From assembly GCF_031143425.1 (NCBI RefSeq), contig NC_090444.1, positions 1,346,894,323-1,346,958,322 on the forward strand: DNA of 64,000 bases, read 5' to 3'. How positions within the stretch are numbered: position 1 is the first letter of the stretch; each line of letters begins with the position of its first letter. The notes under the pieces are model-generated. The model searched no databases and was not told the DNA's origin. It was given only the letters and a program-made list of their open reading frames with translations. Source of the DNA: Pleurodeles waltl. Taxonomy: Eukaryota > Chordata > Amphibia > Caudata > Salamandridae. Below are positions 37,302 through 51,397 of the stretch, piece by piece. The position numbers and the translations under genes are program-made.

Positions 37302-38579
37302 CCAGCTGCAGTACCCGCACACTTCTCCTGCAAGCAAGACGCTACAAAGACAAGATAACGCCAGCCAAGGAAAAGGTTTCAATACAGAGTTTGATGTTGA
37401 TCTAGCACAATAGCTGCATACTTTGGAGGATTTAAGGAGTTTACATCAAGAAATGCGCTTTGAAACATAACATGCAACCATTTGATATATATTTTGCAAC
37501 ACATTTTTTCAAACATTTTGCTAAACAAGATTCAAGAGAAGCACATGAAAAAGTGAGTTCCCTTGCGCACAGCAAAATACCCAGGAGCATTTTTTAATCT
37601 GTAGTAGCAAATTACGTATGTACTCATAACTGAATTTCATGCTGCTCTTCCGAGCCTGCTTTTAGGAGCCTATTTTTAGGTTAGCTTGACTGAGAAGGAT
37701 CACTCACCATATGCAGCCCTGAAAGCAGTCCGCTATTCTTATTCCTAACAGTAGTTTACTATGTGTCCAACAGTAGGGCAGATTATTTGCTTTTAATTGT
37801 ACCTTTACCAAAAACATAAGAAGATTTTGAAAATGATTGCATGCCAAAATCTTACACGTTGTCAGCTGAGACAGAAGAGGATGCAAAGTATTATCTGACC
37901 ATTTTTGTCTATCAAAAATCAATATGCATCTCAAGACTATATCTCGAGTCAAGTGTCTTCCAAGAAATGCTCTTTTCTTGCAGCCAACTAAGACCCACAG
38001 AGGGAACAGGAAATAGCTGGGCTATTTATAATTGATACTCCATTATAGCAGCTGTTTTTAATTGATGCTCCCTTAGAGCAAACTCAAATCTTTAATAAAA
38101 CTTGGAATCGCCTACAAGAGATGCCAGCATACACAATCTCTTGCAGGACATTTGAAAGCAACATTAGCATGCGGGTAACTTCAAATGTCCAAGGAGCTCC
38201 TGAGGTTTGTGGGTCTCTTAACCTTGTCATGGTTTCTGGTGGTGGTGTTCACTACTGTTGGGTTTTTGGATGGAGGAACAAGTGCATCGCTAGTTCTTTT
38301 TGTGTTTCATATTAAAATAACAATGCAGAAATAAAGATAAGAAAGGAAAAAACATTGTTTGACACTATTGTTTACATTTTAGGATCTGGAGGACTAATTT
38401 GAGTCGAAATATTAACCTACCTTACCTAATATTTTGACCGCTGATAAATAACGTTTGGTAACAATTCCTAGAGGCGGTTACATATACTAAAATACATTTT
38501 ATTCAAAACCCACATAAAACATTCCTAATCTATGAGATATGTTTTATTAGAGAGTACCTTTGGTAACCTACATCCTAGG
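37302..38579. other. Unassigned non-coding DNA
   Basis: AT-rich sequence between the hAT MITE and a solo LTR. No gene or repeat end recognised. Confidence 0.4.
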
Positions 38580-40648
38580 TGTTAGAAATGGGGTCTTTGG
38601 TTGACAGTCAGGTTACCCCCTGTTCAAGCAAGGACCCTCACTCTAGTCAGGGTAAAAGAGAATCACCCTCAGCTAACCCCTGCTTACCCCCTTCGTAGCT
38701 TGGCAGGGCAGTAGGCTTCACTTCAGAGTGCTAGGTGTAAATTATTTGTACGAACACACACAGTAACTTAATGAAAACACTACAAAATGACACAACACAG
38801 GTTTAGAAAAATAGGAAATATTTATCTAAACAAAACAAGACCAAAACGATAAAAATCCACCATACACAAGTCATTAATAAAAATGCAAAAAGAGTCTTTA
38901 AGTAGTTTTAAACACACACTAGCGCTGCTAGCGTGAAATTGTACCTGGTGTGCGTCAAAAATAACCCCGCACGGGCGGGTGTGTGTCAAAAATAACTCTG
39001 CACGGCGGTACGTGAGTCGAAAATCCAGCCGCACGATGATCTGAAAATCCTGCAGCGCAGGTTGTGATCTTCCAGCCTCCGTCAGCGATGCTGCGTGTCG
39101 TTTCTCCTACTCCGTGCATCGATTCTTCAGTCGCTTTTCCTGTGAGCGTCGTTTCTCAGCTGCGGCGGCGCGTCGTTTTTTCAGCCACAGATCGGATTTG
39201 CGTCAATCTTTTCCCCGCACGCCGCTCTGTGCGTGGATTTTCTTGTCTTTAGGCTGCCAGCTTCTCCTTTCAGGGTCCCAGCAACTAGATGGGCACCACA
39301 GGGCAGAGTAGGAGTCTCTCTAGAGACTCCAGGTGCTGGCAGAGAGAAGTCTTTGCTGTCCCTGAGACTTCAAACAACAGGAGGCAAGCTCTAGATCAAG
39401 CCCTTGGAGATTTCTTCTCAAGATGGAAGGCACACAAAGTCCAATCTTTGCCCTCTTACTCTGGCAGAAGCAGCAACTGCAGGATAGCTCCACAAAGCAT
39501 AGTCACAGGCAGGGCAGCTCTTCTTCCTCAGCTATTCAGCTCTTCACCAGGCGGAGGTTCCTCTTGGTTCCAGAAGTGTTTCTAAAGTCTGTGGTTTTGG
39601 GTGCCCTTCTTATACCCAATTTCTCCTTTGAAGTAGGCCTACTTCAAAGTAAAGTCTCTTCTGAATGTGAAATCCTGCCTTGCCCAGGCCAGGCCCCAGA
39701 CACTCACCAGGGGGTCGGAGACTGCATTGTGTGACTACAGGCACAGCCCTTTCAGGTGTAAGTGACCACTCCTCCCCTCCCTCCTAGCACAGATGGCCCA
39801 TCAGGAAATGCAGATTACACCCCAGTTCCCTTTGTGTCACTGTCTAGTGTGAGGTGCAACCAGCCCAACTGTCAATCTGACCCAGACGGGGAATCCACAA
39901 ACAGGCAGAGTCACAGAAATGGTAAAAGCAAGAAAATGCTCACTTTCTAAAAGTGACATTTTCAAACGCACAATCTCAAAATCAACTTTACTAAAAGATG
40001 TATTTTTAAATTGTGAGCTCAGAGACCCCAAACTCCACATGTTCTTCTGCTCCCAAAGGGAATCTATACTTTAATCAGATTTAAAGGTAGCCCCCATGTT
40101 AACCTATGAGAGGGACAGGCCTTGCAACAGTGAAAAACAAATTTAGCAATATTTCCCTGTCAGGACATATGGAACACATTACTATATGTCCTACCTTAAC
40201 CAAACACTGCACTCTGCCCTTGGGACTACCTAGGGCCTACCTTAGGGGTGCCTTACATGTAAGAAAAGGGAAGGTTTGGGCCTGGCAAGTGGGTACACTT
40301 GCCAAGTCGAATTATCAGTTAAAACTGCACACACAGACACTGCAGTGGCAGGTCAGAGACATGATTATGTGGGTGGCACAACCAGTGCTGCAGGCCCACT
40401 AGTAGCATTTGATTTACAGGCCCTGGCACCTCTAGTGCACTTTACTAGAGACTTACTAGTAAATCAAATATGCCAATCATGGATAAACCAATAACATACA
40501 ATGTACACAGAGAGCATATGCACTTTAGCACTGGTTAGCAGTGGTAAAGTGCTCAGAGTTCAAAAGCCAACAACAACAGGTCAGAAAAAATAGGAGGCAG
40601 GAGGCAAAAAGATTTGGGATGACCCTGCATAAGCAAAAAAGTCCAACA
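38580..40648 (+). mobile_element. Solo LTR (family 1, copy b)
   Basis: Starts TGTTAGAAATGGGG and ends AGTCCAACA, with a perfect 5-bp target duplication CTAGG on each side (38575-38579 and 40649-40653). 2069 bp. It aligns with 2932-4974, for example the shared blocks AGCAAGGACCCTCACTCTAG and CTAGTGCACTT near the ends. No internal retroviral-type genes are next to it. It lies about 0.56 kb upstream of the malic-enzyme exon, in the same orientation. Confidence 0.88.
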
Positions 40649-40653
40649 CTAGG

Positions 40654-44074
<3,421 letters not shown>

Positions 44075-44264
44075 GGGGGTTATTCTAACTTTGGAGGAGG
44101 TGTTAATCCGTCCCAAAAGTGACGGAAAAGTGACGGATTTACCACCAGCCGTATTACGAGTCCATTATATCCTATGGAACTCGTAATACGGCTGGTGGTA
44201 TATCCGTCACTTTACCGTCACTTTTGGGACGGATTAACACTCCTCCAAAGTTAGAATAACCCCC
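44075..44264. mobile_element. 190-bp palindromic MITE, Harbinger type
   Basis: Begins GGGGGTTATTCTAACTTTGG and ends with its complement, flanked by TTA on both sides (44072-44074 and 44265-44267). Nearly the whole element is one inverted repeat folded around TCCATTATATCCTATGGA. The few breaks are a GAGG/CTC length difference near the ends and small changes near the centre. It has the terminal G5-T type of HARB-B and of the hairpin-chain MITEs. Confidence 0.88.
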
Positions 44265-44679
44265 TTATTCACAATAACTTGTCGTATTGAAAAATCCTTG
44301 AGGAAATTCCATACATCTGCTTCTCTGGTAGATGTATTAATCAGAAGACTTTTTGATCAATGAAAGCTACCCCTCTTTATACCTGAAGTTCCTTTTGATT
44401 GGTGCTTACTTAGTTTTGTCTACGGTTACCAGACATCTAAATAATAATCTCAAATTCATATTGAATATGTATATTTTTTCTTCTTGCTCAGAAGCATTTG
44501 AGTGCTGGTCGATATTTGACTAAAGTAATGTAATTTGGTGCCTACTGTGACACAGATTGCCGTGCAAATCGTTAGATGCCTGTTATTGTTTTCTAAACTA
44601 CCTAAAGCCATTGCTCAAGAGCAACCTTTGATTAGATGCAGGCCAGTCAGAACCTTTTGTGGAGCCTTGGGCAAGGCTT

Positions 44680-44802
44680 AGATGAAGATCAAAAGAACCT
44701 GATTACAATCAGGGCTTTCCCACCTTGACCAAACTGTGTGACCTTTAGCATTTTGCTTACTTCACTGTGCCCCGTTTTCCATGATCATCAGATCAGGATT
44801 TA
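44680..44802 (+). repeat. Left part of a MIR-like SINE, split by HARB-B
   Basis: AACTGTGTGACC, then CTTACTTCACTGTGCC, then ATGATCATCAGATC resemble a MIR-type SINE core. A second copy with CACTGTGCC and ATGATCATCACATC lies at 55100-55155. The continuation is found right of HARB-B (54844 on), where ATATGAGAGGCACAAGA matches ATATAGGAGGCACAAGA of the second copy. Confidence 0.5.
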
Positions 44803-45474
44803 GGGGGTCATTACAACCCTGGCGGACGGTGTTAAAGGTGCGGTAATACCGCAAACAGGCCGGCGGACAAAAAAAGGGAATCATGACCATGGCGGAAACC
44901 GCCAACATAGACAGCCACTTTAACACTCCGACCGCCATGGTGGTACAGACAAGCAGCGTGGCGGTCACCGCCAACAGACAGGCGGAAGACAATGTACCGC
45001 CCACAGTATCACAACACGCCAATCCGTCACCTTTTCCGGGGCGGATTCACCGTGGATAAAAACACGGCGGAAACAGCTTTTGCAATGGGAAAACGCTCAC
45101 CTTCTACACATCCCACGAGGAAGGAGGTCACCATGGAGCCGGAATTACAAATCCTACCTGCCCTTGTCTTCCTGCTCATTTACGAACACCAGCAACGGCG
45201 GCGGCGAAGCGGCGGTGAGTACTGCACCTACGACATAGGGGAGGGGAGGCAAAAGTCAGGGGGGGACACACGAAACACCCCCACCCCCACCCTTGCACAT
45301 TATAACACACACAGCTATGCATGTCAAAACATCACAGTAACAACCCCCAACCCCCCCAGAAGAATGCAAAGACCAAAGGAAATCAGTCGAAAAATTGTAA
45401 TGTATCAAAATGCAGTCACCAAATATATACAGATATATATATACACATTCAAAAGTATATACATTACGAGAAGT

Positions 45475-46216
45475 AGTGCAGGTATGGGTAAGACTTTACG
45501 ACGCATCTTTCCCCACCTCGGATTTCCACACAAGGTGCAAGCTACCATCTCACTTGTACTATCCAAACTGGATTATGCCAATAGCCTCTACCATTGATCA
45601 TCTCTATCTGTTATGAAAAAACGACAACGTATCCAGAATTCCACAGCCAGGCTACTACTGCATATAAAGCCGCAAGCCCACATCTTCCCTGCCTTGAGAG
45701 CACTACACTGGTTACCCGTTGCCAGAAGATGCACTTTCAAGCTGCTTGTATCACCCACAAAGCTATACATGGAACTGGACCGCTTTTTTATCAGAAAGAA
45801 AATGACCAAATACATCCAACAAAGAACCCTCCGCTCACGACTGGCACCCCGCCTTAGAAGACCACCATACAAGAAAAAGACTATAGGTGGTACATCCTTC
45901 TCCATCCAAGCAGCCAAACTATGGAATTCATTACCCCCAACTATAAGAGCCACAGATAACTTTCTTGTCTTCAGAAAACTACTCAAGAGTTGGCTCTTTC
46001 CTTCATAACCACCTTTTTCAAACAACTATGAACTGCATATGCCTATGTGGATAAATATTTTTATCAGATTATATGTATATTTCTATTTATTTATAGTTTC
46101 TTTGGAAAATATGTATTGCTACTATGTCATAACAATAAAATACACACACACTCCTTAAACCTGTCTGACTAAGTATTTTTTTACCCATGATTTTAATTAT
46201 GTATTGTATGTGCATA

Positions 46217-46283
<67 letters not shown>

Positions 46284-46955
46284 GTATGTGTATGTGTATA
46301 TGTTGTTTCTGTGCTTGGCATGTTCGTGGATCATTGCATGGCTCCTGGTTTTTTGGGGTTGTTATACTAGATATCTATGAATTCCTGCTCTCATCTTATC
46401 ACACTTATCCACTCTTATGTCATGTCTCTATCAAACTATCCTCCATTCTCACTCTGACTCATCCCAAATCCCTTCTACCACTTTCATCTCCTAAATATCT
46501 CTGCCTAAGCTCTTCCCTCCACATCTAACTCACCAAACCTCACTCTACCTCTGTGACCTCCCACACAACCCTACTAAATTCTCCTGCATTCATCTCACCC
46601 TCCTACTATGCTCTCCCTAACCCTTCCACATACTCTTCCCCCTCCACCCCCCTTTACTCATCCCAAGCCTTTGGGTTGAGTAAATGAAGGATATACTCCC
46701 AATTAACACCTCTGAATTTATTTCCTCCTCCACCCCTCCATTACTCCAGTCTAACTAACAAACTCTCATATCCGCGGCTCAAATTAACTCATAATAATAC
46801 TAAAACTGTACTCATTATTTAACGATACTAATCCATCACTAATTCTTGTTGGGTTCGGGAGTAGCGTGCTACTCATCGAAAAGCGCTTCGACGCCTCGTC
46901 AGGGGTAGTAAGCGCTATATAAATACGATTACGATTACAATTACAATATCAATGT
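45475..46955 (+). mobile_element. 5'-truncated L2-type LINE with its 3' tail
   Basis: The + frame reads TISLVLSKLDYANSLYH, meets a TGA at 45595-45597 and continues in the same frame through RIQNSTARLLLHIKP, LRALHWLPVARRCTFKL, RTLRSRLAPR and AAKLWNSLPPTIRATD to 46008. This is the conserved C-terminal end of L2-like LINE ORF2. A pyrimidine-rich 3' UTR follows, with a GT/AT microsatellite at 46216-46300, and ends with AAGCGCTATATAAATACG and ATTACG-type short repeats at 46907-46955, a typical L2/SINE tail. The catalytic RT part is missing. The UTR assignment between 46010 and 46880 is inference. Confidence 0.72.
46216..46300. repeat. (GT)n(AT)n microsatellite
   Basis: About 14 GT units followed by about 28 TA units with one C break, then GTATGT repeats. 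Confidence 0.9.
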
Positions 46956-47132
46956 CCGTGCACCACTGGTCCAAAAATGCATGGGCGAGGCCCACAATAG
47001 ATACCTGTCCACAAACGGAGAGAACATTGTTGGGGCATCAGATCGAAATACAACAGGCATCTAAGGGGAAGGGAAGGGGAGGGCACCTCAGCCGGATTAC
47101 AGCACCACGCCAGATCCACGATGGGGCTCCAT

Positions 47133-47373
47133 GCCCATTGATGTATCCTGGGGAGTGTAAAGCCACAGTCTCTCAAGTCTCTACAGTGGGTGGGTTGCCC
47201 ACTGAACAATCCTGGGGAGTGCAAAGCCACAGTCTCTCAAGTCTCTACAGTGGTTGGTTTGCCCACTGAACAATCCTGGGGAGTGCAAAGCCACAGTCTC
47301 TCAAGTCTCTACAGTTGTTGGTTTGCCCACTGAACAATCCTGGGGAGTGCAAAGCCACAGTCTTTCAAGTGGA
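47133..47373 (-). repeat. 64-bp tandem repeat, nearly 4 copies
   Basis: CCTGGGGAGTGYAAAGCCAC starts at 47147, 47211, 47275 and 47339, exactly 64 bases apart. Units are almost identical. It lies in HARB-B beyond the 3' end of the third gene. Confidence 0.92.
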
Positions 47374-47500
47374 TAACAGTCTCCACTGGTTCTGGAGGGG
47401 GAATGGTGCCCACACTGCATTTAGCTCCCCGTGACGGTTCCTGTACCGTCACAGTCCCAGCTGTACATGGGAAAACGATGCTTGATGTGGCGGTGTTTCC

Positions 47501-47875
47501 TTGTTCAGCGGTGCTTTGCCATGGTGGTCTCTGATCTGTTCAGCGGTTCTCTGCCCTGTTCAGCGGTGCTGTGCCCTGTTCGGCGGTCTTCACCATGGCG
47601 GTGATTCCCTTGTTCAGCTGTGCTTTGCCATGGCGGTCTCTGCCCTGTTCAGCGGTTCTCTGCCCTGTTCAGCGGTGCTGTGCCCTGTTCAGTGGTCTTC
47701 ACCATGGTGGCGATTCCCTTGTTCAGCGGTGCTTTGCCATGGCGGTCTCTGATCTGTTCAGCGGTTCTCTGCCCTGTTCAGCGGTGCTGTGCCCTGTTCA
47801 GCGGTCTTCACCATGGCGGTGATTCCCTTGTTCAGCGGGACTTTGCCATGGCGGTCTCTGACCTGTGCATTGGTG
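47501..47875 (-). repeat. 109-bp tandem repeat, 3.4 copies, with inner 20-bp subunits
   Basis: TTGTTCAGC marks unit starts at 47501, 47610, 47719 and 47828, exactly 109 apart. Within each unit a shorter CCCTGTTCAGCGGT-like motif recurs about every 20 bases. The repeat directly follows (on the minus strand) the stop of the third HARB-B gene, so it would sit in its 3' UTR. Confidence 0.9.
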
Positions 47876-47931
47876 TGTGGCATGATGGTCCCTCATTTTC
47901 CAGCGGGGCTGTGGCAGCCGGGGCCCTCCGG

Positions 47932-48348
47932 GGCACTGACTCCGGCGGTGGTCTCCTGACCAGTGACAATACTGCTGCCCTCCAGGGCACTGACTCTGGC
48001 GGTGGTCTCCTGACCAGTGACGATACACCTGCCCTCCTGGGCACTGACTCTGGCGGTGGTCTCCTGACCAGTGACAATACTGCTGCCCTCCAGGGCACTG
48101 ACTCTGGCGGTGGTCTCCTGACCAGTGACGATACTGCTGCCCTCCTGGGCACTGACTCTGGCGGTGGTCTCCTGACCAGTGATGATACTGCTGCCCTCCA
48201 GGGCACTGACTCTGGCGGTGGTCTCCTGACCAGTGACGATACTCCTGCCCTCCTGGGCACTGACTCTGGTGGTGGTCTCCTGACCAGTGACAATACTGCT
48301 GCCCTCCAGGGCACTGACTCTGGCGGTGGTCTCCTGACCAGTGACAAC
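47932..48348 (-). repeat. 54-bp coding tandem repeat, 8 copies, in alternating pairs
   Basis: GGCACTGACTC starts at 47932, 47986, 48040, 48094, 48148, 48202, 48256 and 48310, always 54 bases apart. On the minus strand each unit encodes 18 residues (TGQETTARVSALEGSSIV type). From the second unit on, the base pattern before the start alternates CCAG, CCTG, CCAG, CCTG, so the true unit is a 108-bp pair (ALEGSS alternating with AQEG(S/R)). Confidence 0.92.
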
Positions 48349-50479
48349 GGTGCTGTTGGTGGCGTCCCGGCCGCCGGGGAGGGGGGCGCCCTTCTCTGCC
48401 GTGGTGCTCTCACCAGACTGTGCAGACTTCCTCTGGCCCTTCACCACCTTTGGAGGAGTCACAGCTGACTCTGCAATCCCCCTGGGACCCTTGTGAGCAG
48501 TTTTGCCGCCCGGAGTCTTCACCCTGTCTCGTCAGCCACTTTCCAACTTGAGATGCTTTACAGGGGGTGGACTGGCAGTGCTTTGGCTCTGTGTCACACT
48601 GCCTGCCCTGCTGGCCGGTGCACTCCACACACCTGTAACACGCACCACTGGTACTGGAGTCTTTTTGGCTGAGGCGCTACTACGGGACTTATGAATTGGA
48701 GGGGTGGGGATGGGGGCAAAGAGGTCAACGTTGCTGAGGGAGAGTTTATGACGAACAGTGGGATGGGTAGCTTGAGGGGGTCTGGGAGTGGAGGAAGAGG
48801 AGGTGGTTGTAGGAGGTGTCACTTTAGGTGTTTTGGGTGCAGGTGTAGGTACTGGAGGCTGTTGTGAGGTAGATGGATGTTGGGTGTGTGGGTGCCTGCG
48901 TTTGTGTACTTTGGGAGGGGGCGTCACAGACACACTGGGAGAGGACACAGGGGACGTGTAAATGGGAGTGGGGGTGGTGAGTGCACGTGAGCGGGGTGTG
49001 GTGCTGGGTGTTCTGGTGCGAGTCCTAGTGCCTGTAGATGTAGGGCATGCAGGTGAGAGTGTAGACGACACTGGGAGGGAGGAGGGAGACGATGAGGAGG
49101 GGACACAGTGGAGGCAGTGGATGTTGCTGTGTCTGTATGTGGGTGATGCTTGTGTGAGTGCCTGTGGGATGTGTGGTGCCTATGTTTGCCTGAGCTACTT
49201 TTGTGTGTTGACGTGTGTGCATGCTTGTCTGTTGGTGTGTGGGATAGGCTGGGGTACAGGGGCTTGGGTCTGGGTGGAGGAAGTTGGAGGGGGGAGGCTA
49301 GACACAGGGATAATGGCTGCCATCAGTGCTGAGGCCAAAGATTGCAGGGTTCGATGAAGGGCAGCCTGACCAGAATGAATGCCCTCCAGGAATGCATTAC
49401 CCTGTTGCAACTCCCTTTCTACACCCTGGATGGCATTCACAATGGTAGACTGCCCAACAGTGAGTGACCTGAGGAGGTCAATGGCCTCCTCACTGACGGC
49501 AGCAGGGGTGACAGGGGCAGGGGCTGAGGTGCCTGGGGCGAAGGTGATGCCCACCCTCCTGGGTGAGCGGGCACGGGGCAAACGCTGAGGGGCTGCTCGG
49601 AGGGCGGTGCTGGTAGGGGAGGTGGCGGCTGTGCCTGTAGAAGTGTGGGGCACAGATGGTGCTGCCACCACAAGGGAGCTCCCATCGGCGGACGAGTCCG
49701 TGTCGCTGGTTGGTGATCCGGTGCCCGACGTGAAGCTCCCCTCGCCCTCCGTCCCACTGGTGCATTCTGAGTCTGTGGTGTGGCCCTCCATGGCCATGTG
49801 GGATGCAGCTCCCTCGTGCTCCGGTGCCACTGTACCTCCGCCTGATGATGCTGATGCACAAAAGAACAGGGAGAGCAGAAAAAGGGGGGGGGGGACAGAA
49901 GAAAGACAGGTTGAGTGCATGGCATACCGCTACCGTTGGTGGACAATACAGACACAGCAGCCCCCTGCACTACGCCGTGCTCCTGGCCTCTACAGATGCA
50001 ATTCCTGGGATATGGCCTACATCGCTATGGTGGACATCTGCACACATGGATGCCACAGGGGCATGTATACCTGTACTTGTCACTCTACTGCGGTGGGGTG
50101 GAGTGCCACATGGCCTGCATTACGGAGGGGCCTAGCCTATGGAAGTCGCCCTGGCCTAGGGAAACCCACAGCCCTCCTCCCACACCTAGACCCCTCAACT
50201 GCGCGCAAAGTCCCCAGAATGAGTGTGTACTAACCCCCTTGTGTCTGCTGTGATGCCCTCAAGCGCCCATCCAACTCAGGGTAGGCCACCGCCAGGATCC
50301 GGAACATCAGGGGGGTCATGGGGCGACGAGCACCCCTCCCACGTTGGGAGGCCATCCCCAGCTGAGCCTCCGCCGTCTTCTTGCTCCAGCGGCGAATGTC
50401 CTCCCATCTTTTACGGCAGTGGGTGCCCCGTCTCTGGTGGACCCCCAGGGTCCGGACGTCCTTGGCGATGGCACACCAA

Positions 50480-51058
50480 GGGGGTGATTCTGATTCTGGC
50501 GGGCGGCGGAGGCCGCCCGCCAGAATTCCGCCCCCATTATACCGCTCCGCGGTCAGAAGACCGCGGAGGGTATTATGAGTTTTTCCCTGGGCTGGCGGGC
50601 GGTCTCCAAAAGACCGCCCGCCAGCCCAGGGAAAAACTCCCTTCCCACGAGGATGCCGGCTCGTAATCGAGCCGGCGGAGTGGGAAGGTGCGACGGGTGC
50701 AGTGGCACCCGTCGCGTATTTCAGTGTCTGCAAGGCAGACACTCAAATACTTTGCGGGGCCCTCTTACGGGGGCCCCGCGACCCCCCCTACCGCCATCCT
50801 GTTCATGGCGGCTTTCCCGCCATGAACAGGATGGCGGTAGGGGGGGTCAGAATCCTCATGGCTGCGGAGCGCGCTCCGCAGCCATGGAGGATTCAAACGA
50901 GCAGCGGAAAGTCAGCGGGAGACCGCTGACTTTCCGCTTCTGACCGCGGCTGAACCGCCGCGGTCAGAATGCTCGTTGGAGCACCGCCAGCCTGTTGGCG
51001 GTGCTCCCGTGGTCGGTGGCCCTGGCGGCCACCAGCCGCCAGGGTCAGAATGACCCCC
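50480..51058. mobile_element. Hairpin-chain MITE, HARB-B type (copy 2)
   Basis: Begins GGGGGTGATTCTGATTCTGG and ends CAGGGTCAGAATGACCCCC, flanked by CAA on both sides (50477-50479 and 51059-51061). Its insides are the same series of hairpins as 11659-12287, though it is 50 bases shorter (the block with GTGCCCATGCC is missing). It is inserted in an exon of the third HARB-B gene between the codons for ...KDIW and CAIAKDV.... Confidence 0.9.
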
Positions 51059-51397
51059 CAAATGTCCTTCTTCTGCTGGGCGCTGACCTACATGACATGC
51101 ACAGGGGAAGAAGAGAAGTCATTAGCAAGAGCACCGTCGAAGTGAGTGGCCCCCATCCCTGCCCTTGCCATGTTGCACATGCATTCACAGTCCTTCATGT
51201 TCACTGCACTCTGCCCCCTTCCCTCTTACAACCAGCCCTCTCCACCCAGGCATAGCCCATACAATGTGCTCCCTGTGTACTTACCTGTTGGTCTGGAGGA
51301 CTGTAGAGTAGCGTGTACTGGTGGAGGACCCCGTCGACTAGCTTCTCCAACTCCTGAGCAGTGAAGGCAGGGGGCCTTTCCCCAGACGTAGCAGCCA

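Noticed and set aside
47932..48348. CRISPR-like regular repeats
   Set aside because: Units are directly adjacent with no unique spacers, in a eukaryotic transposon. This is an ordinary tandem repeat.
47620..48468. A 282-codon + strand frame (TDSGGGLLTSDNTAALQ repeats)
   Set aside because: Produced by the 54-bp and 109-bp arrays, whose period keeps several frames open. The minus-strand frame continues a recognisable gene and is preferred.
50223..50943. Frames across 50223-50943 on both strands
   Set aside because: They run through the second hairpin-chain MITE. Only the minus-strand part below 50476 belongs to a gene exon.
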